A DNA stretch of 64,000 nt. Source: Prochilodus magdalenae (taxonomy: Eukaryota; Chordata; Actinopteri; Characiformes; Prochilodontidae). Below are positions 1 to 11,411 of the stretch, piece after piece. The first letter of the stretch is position 1. Every line of letters starts with the position of its first letter. The stretch covers positions 92,501-156,500 of the forward strand of contig JAMWET010000684.1 of the NCBI GenBank assembly GCA_024036415.1. Direction: 5' to 3'. The position numbers were made by a program, and so were the translations under genes. The notes beneath the pieces are model-generated. The model had not been told where the DNA came from, did no database searches, and saw only the letters and a list, made by a program, of their open reading frames with translations.

Positions 1-130
1 CCGCTTTTCCTTCCTCTCCGTTTACTTTGGGCTTGGAAAGGACGGACAGTTAGGGCTGGGCAATACGGAGCATAAACAATCTCTCTGTGTTCTTAGCCTG
101 GCTTAGGCGATATGCTAAATCAATATATCA

Positions 131-176
131 ATAAGCTCACCACACACAGCAAAAAGAGTCACCTGTAACTGAAATG
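131..176 (-). repeat. Tc1-e terminal fragment
   Basis: A short piece begins with TAAGCTCACC and continues through a stretch like AGTCACCTGTAACTGAAA. The same order is seen at the ends of the Tc1-e copy at 23142. It abuts MITE A at 177. It is a relic end with no coding content. Confidence 0.5.
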
Positions 177-483
177 TACAGTACCAGTCAAAGGTTTGGG
201 CAAACCCTACTATATGGATGTTGATAGTTATCCTTATTCCTTATAACTCTACAGGTTTATGCTTAACATAATGCCTCATTTGATCACATGAGCTGCTGTT
301 TACACTGTGAGGACATTACTGTGAGGCTTGGAAAGACGTCTGGTTCCATTGACTTCCATTCAAATTATATGAGGTTTTTGGCCTCTCCTGTAAAGTTGCC
401 AATTTGGAGATACCTGTTTTTCTTTGGACAGCTAAACATGAGAAGAACCTTCTATGATTAGAAACTTTTGACTGGTGGTGTAT
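177..483. mobile_element. MITE A, copy 1 (about 307 bp)
   Basis: The left end reads TACAGTACCAGTCAAAGG and the right end, inverted, reads TACACCACCAGTCAAAAG, so the element has terminal inverted repeats and no ORF. The interior (about 290-440) matches, in reverse, the interior of the palindromic element at 61478-61731, so the two are related or one nested in the other. It is a non-autonomous DNA transposon; the superfamily was not determined. Confidence 0.75.
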
Positions 484-1187
484 ATCCAGTTAAACTCTAT
501 TGCCTCATCCTGTATACCCGATATAGCTCTACATTCAGCAAGCATGTGATTTTATAGAACTGGGGTTTCTACATGCTCTTCAGAAGCAGGAGAAGATGTT
601 GTTCACAGGGATCCCTCTTAATCGCCAAACCAACAGCTCTGATAAACACCTAAGAACACGGCGTACTGGCTTTTTCCTGTCCATGTATTCCAAGAGCAGT
701 GGTTAGTGGTTATCAAATGTGAGTCTGTTGCTGCGTTGCAGTAACAAGTGAACCCATGCGATTTGCCACATGTCTTTAGGGGCTTTCAGCAACTTCCCTG
801 GAATCAATTTCCGCTGTAATGCGTTTCTCTGTAGTAGTTACTGGCAGTCCAAGTACGAAGCACAGGTTAGCAAAAGCCACTCCGTGAGTTTTTCTTCGCT
901 TGCAGATTTTGTACCTTTCATTTCAGAAATTGTGGTCATGTTGACGAACTGACCTATCCATGCTCCACTTATGAATGTGCCCTTTCACAGCTATGGCTGG
1001 GACTGTGGATGAGCTTTATAGAGTGAATTTGTATTGGAGTTGAAGTGTGTTCAGTTAGAAACGTGTTTCGCCGATTGATCCATGCCATTGCAGCTAATTT
1101 TAGGTAAGGAAAGTTGGAAACCACATCTGGTCTGTCCAGAAGGGCTGGGTGATTAACAAGTCCAGCGTGGGCAGGAATAGGACAATA
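484..1187. other. No gene seen
   Basis: Unremarkable AT-rich flank downstream of sgcd. The 60-codon ORF at 770-952 has no recognisable motif and is probably chance. Confidence 0.5.
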
Positions 1188-1669
1188 TACACACTACCAG
1201 TCAAAAGTTTGGACACACCCAACTAAATGGATGTTGTTGGTGATTGTAAAGACTCTACAGGCTTACACTTAACAGGTCCAGATGATGAGCTCTCTGCAAT
1301 ACCACACACTTTTGATGTATCCCAGTATTATATGTCTGCCATATCGCCACCTCTAATATATATTTAGTATATACTTTTTAAAGCACAGTTTAGAAGCTCT
1401 AGTTACTCTGTCATGATGGACAGACCAATAGAATCGATTCCAACTGCTTGGAAAAATACCTTGTTGTATCAGCCTCTGCTGCAAGGTAAGAAAGTGGTTT
1501 TATCCTCCTGTAAACTTCCATGTTGGGGATTTTAAGGTGGACCACATAATTCCATGAGTGCTATTTTATAGTTTGATGTCTTCACTCTTATTCTACAGTA
1601 AAGCATTAAGATAAACATAAGTAGAACCTTCTATGAGTAGATGAGTCTGAACGTTTGACTGGTGGTGTA
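1188..1669. mobile_element. MITE A, copy 2 (about 480 bp)
   Basis: The left end is TACACACTACCAGTCAAAAG and the right end is GACTGGTGGTGTA preceded by TGAACGTTT, its inverted complement. The ends match copy 1 at 177-483, but the interior is longer and mostly different. No coding capacity. Confidence 0.75.
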
Positions 1670-2395
1670 TATGTATGTTTGAAAGAGCCATTTTATGGAT
1701 TTGAGCATAATTCATTGATCATGAAGATTATGAACCTGCATATGCAGTCAGTTGTCCAGACTTCACTGGTTGTGTATACTGAACCCCTGAACTGCCGGTT
1801 TTATCGTTGGTTCTCAATCTTCAAAACTACACCATAAATGATTTAGTAACTGCCATGAGACTAAAAGACTTACATAAGTGACATTGTTATCAGCTGAGAA
1901 TTGAAGCCTGGGCCCACAAATGAGCCCCTGCAGGTTGCCAGGTTGAACCTAATTTATAAATAGCGTAATTTAAATTCGGTAAAGTTTCTGATCATCAGGT
2001 TTCTGGCTTTTTTACTAATGTCTACTGCAGGCATTTGTGGGCGGAGCATGGATAGATCAATTAGAATGCAATGCAACAAAGTAAACAACAACAAAAATAG
2101 TCATGTGGTGCGTAAAATATGGCAACATTTGAGCGCTTTGATGCATTCCACGCAAAAAGCCACACAAGGGACCATTTACGGTAGATCCTCCTTCTAGAAC
2201 AGAGTGTGCTGCACATTGTATGCGCGAGAGCTTGCGAGAGTTGCCAGCAAAAATCGAGCTCTAGGATACTGAAAGTAGTTCAGGCCCTCCAGCTTTTTGG
2301 TTCCTCTTTCTGGTTTGTTTTTATTTCTGTTTAATCATATAAGATCAAATAGAGAAAAACAAAAATTACATAAAACCTTGTGGTAGAACTTTTTC

Positions 2396-2396
<1 letters not shown>
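1670..2396. other. No gene seen
   Basis: Mixed AT-rich sequence with no ORF of interest. A TTTATT at about 2320 and a TTTAAT at about 2333 are AATAAA and ATTAAA on the minus strand. They could be sgcd polyadenylation signals about 1.2 kb after its stop, but nothing else marks the transcript end. Confidence 0.4.

Positions 2397-2425
<29 letters not shown>
2397..2425. repeat. (CA)n microsatellite
   Basis: Uninterrupted CA dinucleotides, about 14 units, followed by a CA/GT-rich margin. The ORFs read across it on both strands are artefacts. Confidence 0.95.
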
Positions 2426-2430
<5 letters not shown>

Positions 2431-3093
2431 GTGTACACACACCCATGCACACGTGCACGCACATTCCAGGAAGAACGCAAAGGCCAAATTCCCCCACCAG
2501 CCGCTATAAAAGGAAAGCGCTTGTGGACATTTTTCTTAATGCTGTGCCAATTAAAAGGATACAAAGGACGAGAAAAGACATTTGGACTAAACCACAATGG
2601 TCTTCTGCCTATCAACAAAATGGCCCAACTCAGTGGGGCGGCCGTGGGCATTCGGGTCCTTTGCGTTCTTATACTTTGTTTTGTACAACTGAAAAAGAAA
2701 AAGTTAATTCTGAGGGGCAAAAAACAATTAAGAAAAAAATCACCAAAACAAGAGGACGTCTTCAAAATAAAAGTATCCTTGTCAAAATAAAAGTCAGTGA
2801 GATGTGCTTCTTCTTGCCACGAGTGCATTGGGATAAGGCACAGGCACTGTTCTCCTCTTTGAACAGAGTGGGTGCGTTTGGGTCAGTCCCGTTGCGAGCA
2901 CAGTTTTAAATCGGGTGATCACCGTCACTGTACGTCCAGTTTGGGCACCGTGTCCGCTTATTGTTTTTTTCTGTGAGCGAACGTTTCTGGCACGGTCAGC
3001 AACGCGCTTTGAAAGATGGAGTGGCGAAAAATAGGGTTGACCCAGTGCATGTTACGGAGGGGATTGATTAGAAAAAGAATGGGGAACAAAATC

Positions 3094-3145
3094 ATAATGA
3101 TAATAATAATAATAATAATAATAATAATAGTAATAATAATAATAA
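3094..3145. repeat. (AAT)n microsatellite
   Basis: About 16 AAT/ATA triplets with single interruptions, inside the presumed sgcd 3' UTR. Confidence 0.95.
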
Positions 3146-3415
3146 GAAGAGGAACACTGCAAGAGCTGATGGACTCCGGCTTTACTCAAAAGAACCAACA
3201 CCTGTGCAAATCTAGGACGCTGGATGGAGACAGTGCTGAAAGGATGCGGTGGAGCTGCGGTGATCACCCAAAAGTCTCTTGCCTTTGAGATTGCCTTGCA
3301 AACAGGCTTTCGCACTGAAGTGTCTCTTCACAGACCGGGAAGAAAAATCAGTTCTCGTCATGGTGGGACCCGTCAGAGGACCAAGGTTTGCAGTTTTGTG
3401 TCAGTAAAACGGACA

Positions 3416-3496
3416 GGGTGTGTGTGAGGGTGTGTGTGTGTGTGTTTGGGTGTGGGTGTATGGCTGTTCGTCTGTGGGAGGTGTATGTGTGTGTAG
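3416..3496. repeat. Imperfect (GT)n tract next to the sgcd stop
   Basis: GT-rich sequence with GGG and TTT interruptions ends 12 bases from the sgcd stop codon. It would be transcribed as a CA-rich stretch at the start of the 3' UTR. Confidence 0.85.
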
Positions 3497-3507
3497 TTAA
3501 AGAGTGT

Positions 3508-3681
3508 CTAGAGGCAGACGTTGTTGCTGATCTGGCAGGTGGATCCTGTTCCAGCTTGTGATAAGAAGAGTTTCCCATTGGGGCAGACACACACCTCATA
3601 GACAGTCTGTCTGGTTCCTGTGGGGGAGGCTTTCCCCTCGGGCAGACGCAGGAGCTTGATCCTCCTGGCATCCAGAGTGAT
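3508..3681 (-). CDS. sgcd: Delta-sarcoglycan, terminal coding exon
   Basis: This is the C-terminal exon of delta-sarcoglycan, a single-pass type II membrane protein of the sarcoglycan complex. That complex is part of the dystrophin-glycoprotein complex of muscle and stabilises the sarcolemma. On the minus strand a pyrimidine-rich acceptor (TTCTCCATTCTCTCTGCAG) ends at 3682. The exon starts in phase 0 with [16 protein letters not shown] and encodes 57 residues to a TAG at 3508-3510. The extracellular C-terminus carries the family's cysteine cluster: CVC, then STCQ, then a final VCL. The segments PTGTRQ and LFLSQAG followed by STCQ match delta-sarcoglycan; the gamma and zeta paralogues end in an LSVAG-type sequence. 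It joins in frame to the exon at 8007-8130 (KDGE then ITLDA). The 3' UTR starts with a GT-rich tract. Confidence 0.95.
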   Translation of the reverse strand: MTLDARRIKLLRLPEGKASPTGTRQTVYEVCVCPNGKLFLSQAGTGSTCQISNNVCL

Positions 3682-3934
3682 CTGCAGAGAGAATGGAGAA
3701 GAACACCAGCCTGAAATACCCTCCGAGAAGAACAAGAACAAGCAACGCATGTAACATTCCAAACTTAGCTAGCATTTTAGCAGCATGGCACATGAGGATG
3801 ATGGGGCTGTGAATACCTGCTGGGTGTACGATCTCAAAGTTTCATAGATTGAGACGAGGTGGTTTGGATCCAGATTAAAATGTCAGATTGCTGCAAAACT
3901 CAGCATGCAGATATGTAAATGAGCCCAGGTGTGG

Positions 3935-4835
3935 TCTGGTTATGTGAGGGCATGCTGACTCGCCAACGGCCTCACAGGCTCTGGGCAAACCAGACAGCCC
4001 ACCAGTAGAGAGGGTCGTTTGCACCCACAGTTTCCTCGTCCGCCATCCAGATATATGTGGTACCTTTGTTACATACCCCTGTCTCTGCCCAGACCATTTC
4101 CAGACATATAGCAGAAGGATATTTCGTATCACAGCACCAATTAGATGTCCTGTCATTGACAGCCAGCCACCGTCGCCTTCGTTTGCAGCGGTGTCATGAA
4201 CGATAAGTGACAAATCCTGGTTCTGACGGAATCCGACAACGGTCAGGCTTAACTATGGAGGCCTTATGGTGGGCGTATCAGTCCTGCCTTTGCTATGGAG
4301 CAACACACTGCCCCCACTGCTGGTGTGACGATCTGGGGAGTCACCCCTAGTAGTGATACGAGGGACACTAACAGCTCAGCGGTATGTGCAGGACATCCTC
4401 TGGCCACATGTGTTGCTCCTAATGGCAGGCTTATCAACTGGACGCTTTCAGCAGGGAAGCTCGGCCACACATGCCAAAGGTTTCCCTTGCAACACTTCCT
4501 TGGACTGTACGGTCACCGGAAATGCTAAGTGAGCATTTATAGGAGCAGCTGAGTGCCTACTTCGGCAGCCTACGAGGGTACCTACAGGCCCAGCTGCAAC
4601 ATCTGTGGCCAATGTACTGCAGAAGGCCATACGGAACCTCGATGCCTCATCTTGTATACAGGCTAGAGGTGGCCCAACAGTGTCCTATAGCCTACTTTCA
4701 GCTGTGCAGTTTTTTCCCCCAATAAACTTCTCCTTTCACTCTAATACTGTAACCACTTACATATATCATCATTACATTCACACATTCCGTCCATTCCAAC
4801 AACTCCATCCTGGAGTGTTATTTTTGGTAAATGAG
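3935..4835 (+). mobile_element. Tc1-d, copy 1, 5'-truncated and decayed
   Basis: Frame-shifted pieces of a Tc1/mariner DDE transposase are visible in order. A helix-turn-helix/linker piece (SAQTISRHIAEG then SHRRLRL) sits at about 4076-4200. A SDKS stretch stands where the first catalytic Asp is expected. A LLVVIRGTLTAQRYV-like core follows at about 4345-4400, and then a PQAQLQHLW C-terminal piece. The 3' tail from 4715 (AATAAACTTCTCCTTTCAC) matches the second copy at 27538-29387. No 5' inverted repeat is seen. The element lies in the last sgcd intron. Confidence 0.8.
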
Positions 4836-6323
4836 TCTTTTTCCTTCTCTCTGAGCGGAGGTATGTTGAACAAGGCCCTCTGGGCTTTTTTTAATTTACC
4901 TGCACATTCTTTTTCTCGCCACGATGCTGTACTTCTCTGATTGCTTCCTTCTCTTGTTTATTGTGCAAATAATAACACATAATAACGGCTTTAGCATTCC
5001 ATATCCCAAATCCGTCTCTAGTGACCACTGGGAGTGGATTTCGGGACTGGAGGAAGGATGCTACGCACATGTTCTTATGTCTGCCTCTTCACAAGTGTAG
5101 CTTCAATGTGAGTGGGCGGAGCTAAACTGCTATAGTACAAAAAGAGGCAATATTTGCAAATCCATTACACCATCACACATAAAATATTCATCATAATAGG
5201 GTGTTTTTGCAGCTGAGCTTCCAAAGATGGAACTTCAGTGAGGTTTAGATACTGCATGATGGTATGGGCCCGAAACACAAGGCTACAGAGGAGCAGGAAA
5301 GTGTTATTATGGAGGATGAGATATGAAAGGGACTCCATTTAAAAATGAGACTTCTGTTTTGTGCTTTTCTCCTGTGGGTTATGCATCTCAATATGTAGAA
5401 CCCAATTTACAATGTAAGTCTTTTCTAGCAGTCCTTTAAGAACATGTCCGAATAGATCTGCGTCATCTAGGAGCAGCATCTTCCCGTCTCCAGCGAGATG
5501 TTTTGCACACAGAGGCCGACAGTGTTCCTCCACTAGAGCACAAAATCATTCGATCTGACAAAGTCCTCGCTCGGCTAAGCTGGAAAAAGTCAAACCCGGT
5601 ATATCCAAGCAATTGAAACAATTTCGGTGACATAAGCGCTGCAGTCTGTCTCGCTTAGACGCACTCTTAGCCCCTCACCCGGACCGTATCAGTCTCATTT
5701 CTCACTTCCTCTCCCGCGCAGGACTCCAGAGAGCGTGTGCATTACCGCGGCGGGGCAGAGAGAACCCGTCAGGATATAAAAAGGTAAGAAGAGTCATTAC
5801 TGACAGCCTGGGGGGAAGCATACCCATCAAATGACCTGGAACACTTTTTAAGCAGTGGTCTCAGCTGATTCTCCAGACATCTGCTATAGAGCAAATTTGA
5901 GCACGGAAGGGGAAGGGGGGGGCCAGAGGGCTTTTTCGGGGGCAGAGCTAATGTGCAATCCTCCAGACTAATTGTGCTCGAGCCTCTGAGGGACTCTCAC
6001 GATGTGGTGGTGTCTGGTAAAAGTGCACAGCAAATTAAGCACCGAGGGCTGCGGCAATGGAACATGCAAGTGAGCGGAGGTTGTTAAAGGGAGCGGAACC
6101 TGGCGCAATGAGCCTCTATGCAAGCCCGGTGCTCTGACCTGCCTGTGGTCTTCTAAAACCACTGTAAAGTACTGTCAGATGGTAGAACAATCCTTTTACT
6201 ATGCTCATCACTTCCTCTGAACACGCTCTACTTTCCTCATACTATGACCATCCTTTTGCCATGGTTTTGGACAACCATGCTAGGCAGACATATTTATGCT
6301 GTTAAGACAATATGCAATATATG
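4836..6323. other. Intron, no gene seen
   Basis: Intronic sequence with no recognised exon. The block at about 5600-6180 is relatively CpG-rich and free of repeats I recognise, so it could hold regulatory or conserved non-coding sequence. The ORF at 5968-6162 has no family resemblance. Confidence 0.5.
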
Positions 6324-7070
6324 TACACTGCTCAAAAAAATAAAGGGAAAACTTTTTAATCAGAGTATAGCATCAACTCAGTTCAACTTCAGGGATATTG
6401 ATCTGGTCAGTTAAGTAGTAGGGAGGGCCGTTAATCCGTTTCAGCTGCTTTGGTGTTAATGAAATTAAAAACAGGTGCAGTAGTGGAGATACAATGAGAC
6501 ACCCACCAAAACAGGAATGGTTTAAAAGGACGAGGTCATTGACATTTAGTCCCCCCTCATCTTTTCCCACTGACTTTTCACTAGTTTTGCAGTTGACTTG
6601 GGTCAGTGTCACTACTAGTACCATGGTGCGGTACCTGGACCCTACAGAGGTTGCACAGGTAGTCCAACTAGTGAAGGATGGCACATCAATATGTACCATT
6701 GCCACAAGGTTTGCTGTGTCTCCCAGCACAGTCTTAAGAGTACAGTGGAGATTCCAGGAGACAGGCAGTTACTCTAGGAGAGCTGGACAAGGCTGTAGAA
6801 GGTCCTTACCCCTCAGCAGGACCGGTATCTGCTCCTTTGTGCTAGGAGGAACAAGATGAGCACTGCCAGAGCCCTACTGCTATGAACGTGTCTGACCAAA
6901 CAATCAGAAACAGGCCTCATGAGGGCGGCCCGAGGGCCCGACGTCCTGTAGTGGGCCCTGTGCTCACTGGCCAGCACCGTAGAGCTCGATTGGCATTTGC
7001 CACAGAACAGCAAAATTGGCAGATCCATGATTTTTTTCCCAATTGAGATCTGATGTGTTGTCAAAGTGTT
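6324..7070 (+). mobile_element. Tc1-a, copy 1, internally deleted
   Basis: The left inverted repeat starts TACACTGCTCAAAAAAAT. A start codon at about 6624 opens MVRYLDPTEVAQVVQLVKDG, the first DNA-binding helices, followed by CTIATRFAVSPSTVLR. At about 7026 the sequence jumps from GGCAGATCC directly to the 3' non-coding end (CATGATTTTTTTC), which removes the whole catalytic domain. The right end stops at CAAAGTGTT, before the poly-T and GAGCA of the terminal repeat. Comparison with copy 2 (56845-58249) defines these losses. Confidence 0.88.
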
Positions 7071-7081
7071 ATATATATAAG

Positions 7082-7327
7082 AGTCAACATTGCCTGAGAC
7101 TGCAATGGTATTGTGCCAGGCTGTCATGGAGTAATGAGTCCCACTTGGTGGAAAGGACCAACGAAACTGTGTGTGGAGGCACTGTAGTCAGCACCAAGAT
7201 GAATGATTTGTTGTCACACGCCCAGAGGGCCTGGTGTTACTCCACCTCCACCCCTGCTACAAAATCTGCAGGAACTGTGTGAGAATATTCAAGCTGGCCT
7301 GCCAGACGACATATTGAGAGACATGAT
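7082..7327 (+). mobile_element. Tc1-b, fragment 1
   Basis: The piece covers the family's centre. It runs from the GACTGCAATGG segment, through the shared deletion junction (CAGAGGGCCTGGTGTTACTC), to ATCTGCAGGAACTGTGTGAG, the LQELCEN C-terminal transposase segment. Both terminal repeats are missing. It sits directly beyond the broken end of Tc1-a copy 1, separated by a short TATATA run. Confidence 0.8.
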
Positions 7328-8006
7328 GAGTATATGTTATATGAATTTAATATTTTTGATTTGAGGAGTTAATTTAATCTGGCATAAAAGCATATAAACA
7401 GATCTCCATCAGGCCTTCTTACTGAATTCAAAACGCATCTAATTAGCCAATCACTCACTGACAATTCACCAACAAGCCGCAGTGATTTTGTTTAGTTGTG
7501 TAATTGAGCGTAATTGAGCTTTACTGAGTAATCGCCACAGTATCCCAGTGCTACGGTATCAAAACCAAGCTATTGTCAGTATTCCTCATACCCTGCGTTC
7601 GTTACCATGATGAACCATGTTGTAATTACTGACATATTTTCTGACCATATGGTGATAATCTTCTGATTTATCAACTGCTTCAAACCCTGCATACCAAATC
7701 TGCTTCCTACAAGGTTATCAGTACTTCCCCAAATGTTAGGTCATGGATATCTGCTATAATTGCCATTGATGTATCGCAGGCCGAATATTAGGCTCAAGGC
7801 TCCATCTTCCTCCTCAGAAGAGGAAGGACCATATGGACATGAACGTTGTCTGGATGGGAACCAGTGGCAGATGGGGGTGTCAGAAAATGTGGAGCGGATC
7901 AGATTGTCCAACACGCCCATGGCGTCAACAGCATTAGGAGACTAAATGAGGACTCTCAGTGTGTGTTGGCTGAGTTGGGGGTTTATACAGAGCAGAGGAC
8001 AGTTAC
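7328..8006. other. Last sgcd intron, no gene seen
   Basis: AT-rich intronic sequence without recognised repeats, ending at the exon donor site at 8006. ORFs at 7760-7945 and 7846-8076 overlap the sgcd exon antisense and are not genes. Confidence 0.5.
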
Positions 8007-8130
8007 CTCTCCATCTTTAGACTCCAGACGCAGGTCGCTTCTGCATGTGGCTTGGATGTCGCCTGCCTCTGCCTGAATCTGGACGCCTTTAGGAGCCTCC
8101 ATGTACAAGGCGCGGGTGGGGGACTCCAAA
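8007..8130 (-). CDS. sgcd: Delta-sarcoglycan, penultimate coding exon
   Basis: This 124-nt exon lies between a minus-strand acceptor (TTTTCTTCTGTTCCACAG) and a donor (GAG followed by GTAACT). Its first base completes the Arg codon started in the previous exon; 41 full codons follow, ending in phase 0. The translation runs [17 protein letters not shown], then [17 protein letters not shown], then LESKDGE. This is the extracellular beta-rich repeat region of sarcoglycans; LESPTR and EAPKGV are characteristic. It joins in frame to both neighbouring exons. The downstream intron is 4.3 kb and the upstream one 25.2 kb. Confidence 0.95.
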
Positions 8131-9189
8131 CTGTGGAACAGAAGAAAACATACACTGTTAGCAAAAAGAACCTTCGCTTTCTCGAACAGTCTTTTTAAAT
8201 GCATGTCTCTTTAAGAACCATTTTCATAGATACCCTACTATGGAGAACATCATGGAAAGGTTCTACTTATTGTTTCACCTTTCAGATGTTAGACATGGTC
8301 AAAAATGGCACTTAATGAGAAACCGTGCAGCTTGTTTTTTTGGTAAAACATAAAGCTGGACTAAATTTAGGCCTCTGTAATGCTTATTTACCCCACTATA
8401 TAATGTTGTGCTGCCAAGCTGATCTATGCTGTCACACATCCAGCAGGCCTGGTGTCACTCCACTCCTATAGGGCTAAATGTGATCTTGTAACAGGTACGC
8501 ATGGGTACAACCATGGGAAATGTAAGTGAAGGCTTAATTTGGGTCAAAATCATGTAAATAGAGCAGCAGACATTTTGCTCCCTGCTCAAAGCATTCTCCT
8601 AATCACTCCACTAAAGGGTTTTTCCAGTCCCTACTCCCTGGCTCGCTCCATGCTTACACATTGGAGAACGTGCTTCGCTCCATGTCCAACCCTCATGATT
8701 TATTGTCATGATATTTATATCATCTCTTGAATGAATGGCCAAAACACTGCACGCTTTAATTCCCAAATCATATAATTTATGGCTGTTATTAAAAAAGCGT
8801 TTTATGCTACACTGGCTTTTTTGGGAAGGATTAGTGATTAATGCAATGGTCCAATCACATGCTAAAAAATAGGTAGGGCCAAACAAATAACAGGACGCGT
8901 CTTCTGTGTGATTCCTGCAGACTGACTCTGTGTCTTCAGGACTTTGTTGTCATCTGTGAGAATCCCCTGTATGCAGTTCTGCTGAACAGCTCCGCAGGGC
9001 AGAGCCTGTGAAAGGCCACTGTGTGCAAGAGCTGTAGAGTCACTGCTTCGTCAGTGTGGTGGAGAAGAGCACTGCTGGCTCACAGGATGGAGGGATACTG
9101 GAGCGAAACTTGAGAGAGAGTTCCAACTTTTCTGAAAGGCCACATCATGCTCTTTAAGTAAAACTGGCCTGGGGAGAATGTCACATATT
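8131..9189. other. Intron start, no gene seen
   Basis: Intronic sequence. Around 8428-8466 a short piece (GGCCTGGTGTCACTCCACT) repeats the Tc1-b deletion-junction region and may be a relic of that family. Nothing else is recognised. Confidence 0.45.
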
Positions 9190-9196
9190 GGCATAT

Positions 9197-9410
9197 GTAC
9201 CCCGGACAGGCCGCTAGTTCATCACAGGGGAAACACACATATACTCACTCACACCTTGAAGGGAGGCAATTTAGCATCTCCAGTTCACCTGACTGCATGT
9301 CTTAGGACTGAGGTAGACAACCAATGCAGACATGGGGATAACATGCAGTCTCCACACAGAAAGACCCCAGATGCGAGGCGACAGCGCTACTCACTCTGCC
9401 ACCATGCCAT
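9197..9410 (-). mobile_element. tRNA-derived SINE-3, copy 1
   Basis: Read on the minus strand the head is GGCATGGTGGCAGAGTGAGT, then AGCGCTGTCGCCTC, resembling a tRNA A-box region (GGCTCAGTGG type). The body holds the fish-repeat phrases TTCTGTGTGGAGACTGCATG and CATGCAGTCAGGTGAACTGG. A second copy is at 45957-46216 on the plus strand. The B-box part is deleted here. No protein is encoded. Confidence 0.7.
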
Positions 9411-9665
9411 ACACACAAACTGAATGGGAAATACCAAAATCAGTCCAGTCTGAAAGTCTCAAGGTAGGTGTGCACTCATCTCTGATGCAAGTTGTCTGAT
9501 GGATAACACGCCTGTTGTTAGCCTGTGAATGTTACCTATACACATACAAGTTAGCATGAACATGTTAGCATGTTCTTAACAATTGGTAACAACAAGACTT
9601 TTGCCTACATGCTGACAGACCATGGCGACAAAAGGCCTATGTGCAATCTGCACACAAATACGAAA

Positions 9666-10260
9666 TACACTCATCATCAAAATACCTGACTGACCCAACA
9701 GTCATGATGGCAGAAATTCAGCAAGCGTAGATGTCCTCCATGAGTCATCCTGTTAGTGCCAGCACCATTGGCAGACCACTGCATGATGCAGAACTATATG
9801 CACTTAGACCATTACGACGTCTGCCCTTAACACCACGTCAGCATCATCAACGACTGCAATGGTGTTGTGCCAAACTGTCATGGAATGACTCAGAATGGAA
9901 GCAGGTCATCTTCAGTGACGAGTCCCGCTTTTGTCTTAGTAAAGACAACCAATGAGTCCTCCTCCACCCCTGCCACAAAATCTGCAGGAACTGTGTGGGA
10001 ATATTCAAGCTGCATCAGATGGATTATCACAGGAGGCCATTAGGAACTTCTACAAGGCATTACAATTGCATTAGCAAACATGGCGGCCTGACACCATACT
10101 GAGAGGCACTACTTCTGTATGTGTAGCTCAATAAATATTACCCATATCAGTCTAAATCTGTCATCATTTATTGATCTTGGTAACCTTTATTTTCCTTCCC
10201 AATAGCATTGCAGTCCCACACTTCCATCTGGGTGCATCTGTTCTTTTTATAATGAGTGCA
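9666..10260 (+). mobile_element. Tc1-b, copy 2, near full-length deletion derivative
   Basis: The ends are TACACTCATCATCAAAA and, at the right, TTCTTTTTATAATGAGTGCA, so both inverted repeats are present, next to TA. Inside, one frame reads HHQRLQWCCAKLSWND, then EWKQVIFSDESRFCLS, the region of the first catalytic Asp of a Tc1 DDE transposase. The frame then breaks into PPPPLPQNLQELC-like C-terminal sequence. The central catalytic region is missing, so it is non-autonomous. Confidence 0.88.
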
Positions 10261-10993
10261 TATATCCTGTAATATGAATTTTGCCCATGTAGGTAGTTTG
10301 CAAAAGAGCTGGGGTCAAGTCCAAATACACTCAACTATATTGCACTTGAGCACCATGCAACTTTAATTTATTTATTTATTGTTGTCCTCCAGCAAAGTCA
10401 AGTATGCCTGAAGATCATCTTCTAGTCATGACTGAGTACCGCATCTGGGAAACATATGAAACGTGGGTAATGGCAGGCGTTCAGCAAGGGCAGCCATTTT
10501 TCCTGATATGCCAGACAGATTAAATTAATTGTGCACCACACTATAGGAAAAGTGGGACTGATGAGAAATCTTTTTTCTTTTTTCTTCTTTTTCTTTTCTT
10601 CGTGTGCTTGAGGGAGCATGAGACACTGGAAGGAGAATGGATCCCCGGAGACAATATCATTTACACCACCTTCCTGAATGTAATTGAAGATAGTACATTT
10701 CCGAGCCTAGTCGGAGCATAAGATATTAGGGAAGAGATATTCTGTAATTGTGCCCCGAACGATGCAAGTGTCCCACACAGGAAAAAAGGAGAAGCTTTGC
10801 AAGCTCATTACTTTGTTTGGAAAGGTGTTCGGGGCTAAAGATGTATTACAGCTAGCTGTTTCGGCCCTTCTTCTTTATAAAGAGGCGGTGCGTTCTCCCC
10901 GACACACAGCTCGCCTCAAAGTTCAAGAGCATTCTAGGTCAATTAAAACTCCTTGCTTTACTTCGCTTGGTGTGCTTTAAGGCCTGCAGAGTC
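10261..10993. other. Intron, no gene seen
   Basis: AT-rich at the start (ATTT repeats at 10365-10380), with a T/C-rich run at 10568-10600. No recognised coding sequence. Confidence 0.5.
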
Positions 10994-11155
10994 TGCTATA
11001 TTCTGTTCACTTTTGTAACACAGTAAAGATGAAGGATATAACAGATAACGTGTCTTCTTTATCCTCAGTTCAACACCTCGTAACTGCAGGCAGCATGCTG
11101 CGTAACTGTGTGTCTATCACGTGATGCACAGATCGCATAAATGATGTACATCACA
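10994..11155 (-). repeat. 3' LTR of TRIM
   Basis: About 162 bp, differing from its partner at about 13 positions by eye. The AATAAA of the partner is GATAAA here. Confidence 0.8.
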
Positions 11156-11411
11156 TCCCTCCAAGAACATTGTTTACACAACTATGATGTAAACAATCGG
11201 TTGCATTTCTCACTAACTTTAGTTCAGTTGGTGGCTTTAGATACTGCTCCATCTTTCCGGCTCGTAGCTAGTTCCCTCTCCTGACCACCGTAGCTAGCCA
11301 TTTATTGGCTAACTAGCAACCCAGCTAGTTTTAACTCGCCTTAATTATCTTCAACAGTCTCTTGTTCATCTGCACGCGAGCCTATAATGAGTTTGAAAAC
11401 TCCTGGTACCA

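Larger units (their letters stand above)
2426..3507 (-). other. sgcd: Probable sgcd 3' UTR
   Basis: This lies immediately downstream of the sgcd stop codon on the minus strand. It contains an ATA-repeat and an imperfect GT tract but no recognised transposon and no coding motif. That it is 3' UTR is inferred from position. The 3' end is not defined; the nearest minus-strand AATAAA is at about 2320. Confidence 0.5.

Noticed and set aside
2394..2909. Overlapping ORFs of 136-154 codons around the CA repeat
   Set aside because: Present on both strands and in two plus frames, seeded by the CA repeat; no conserved motif.
3508..3681. Assignment to gamma- or zeta-sarcoglycan
   Set aside because: The C-terminus has LFLSQAG and STCQ with a VCL end, and the upstream exon has LESPTR/EAPKGV plus LESKDGE, matching delta; gamma and zeta have an LSVAG-type end.
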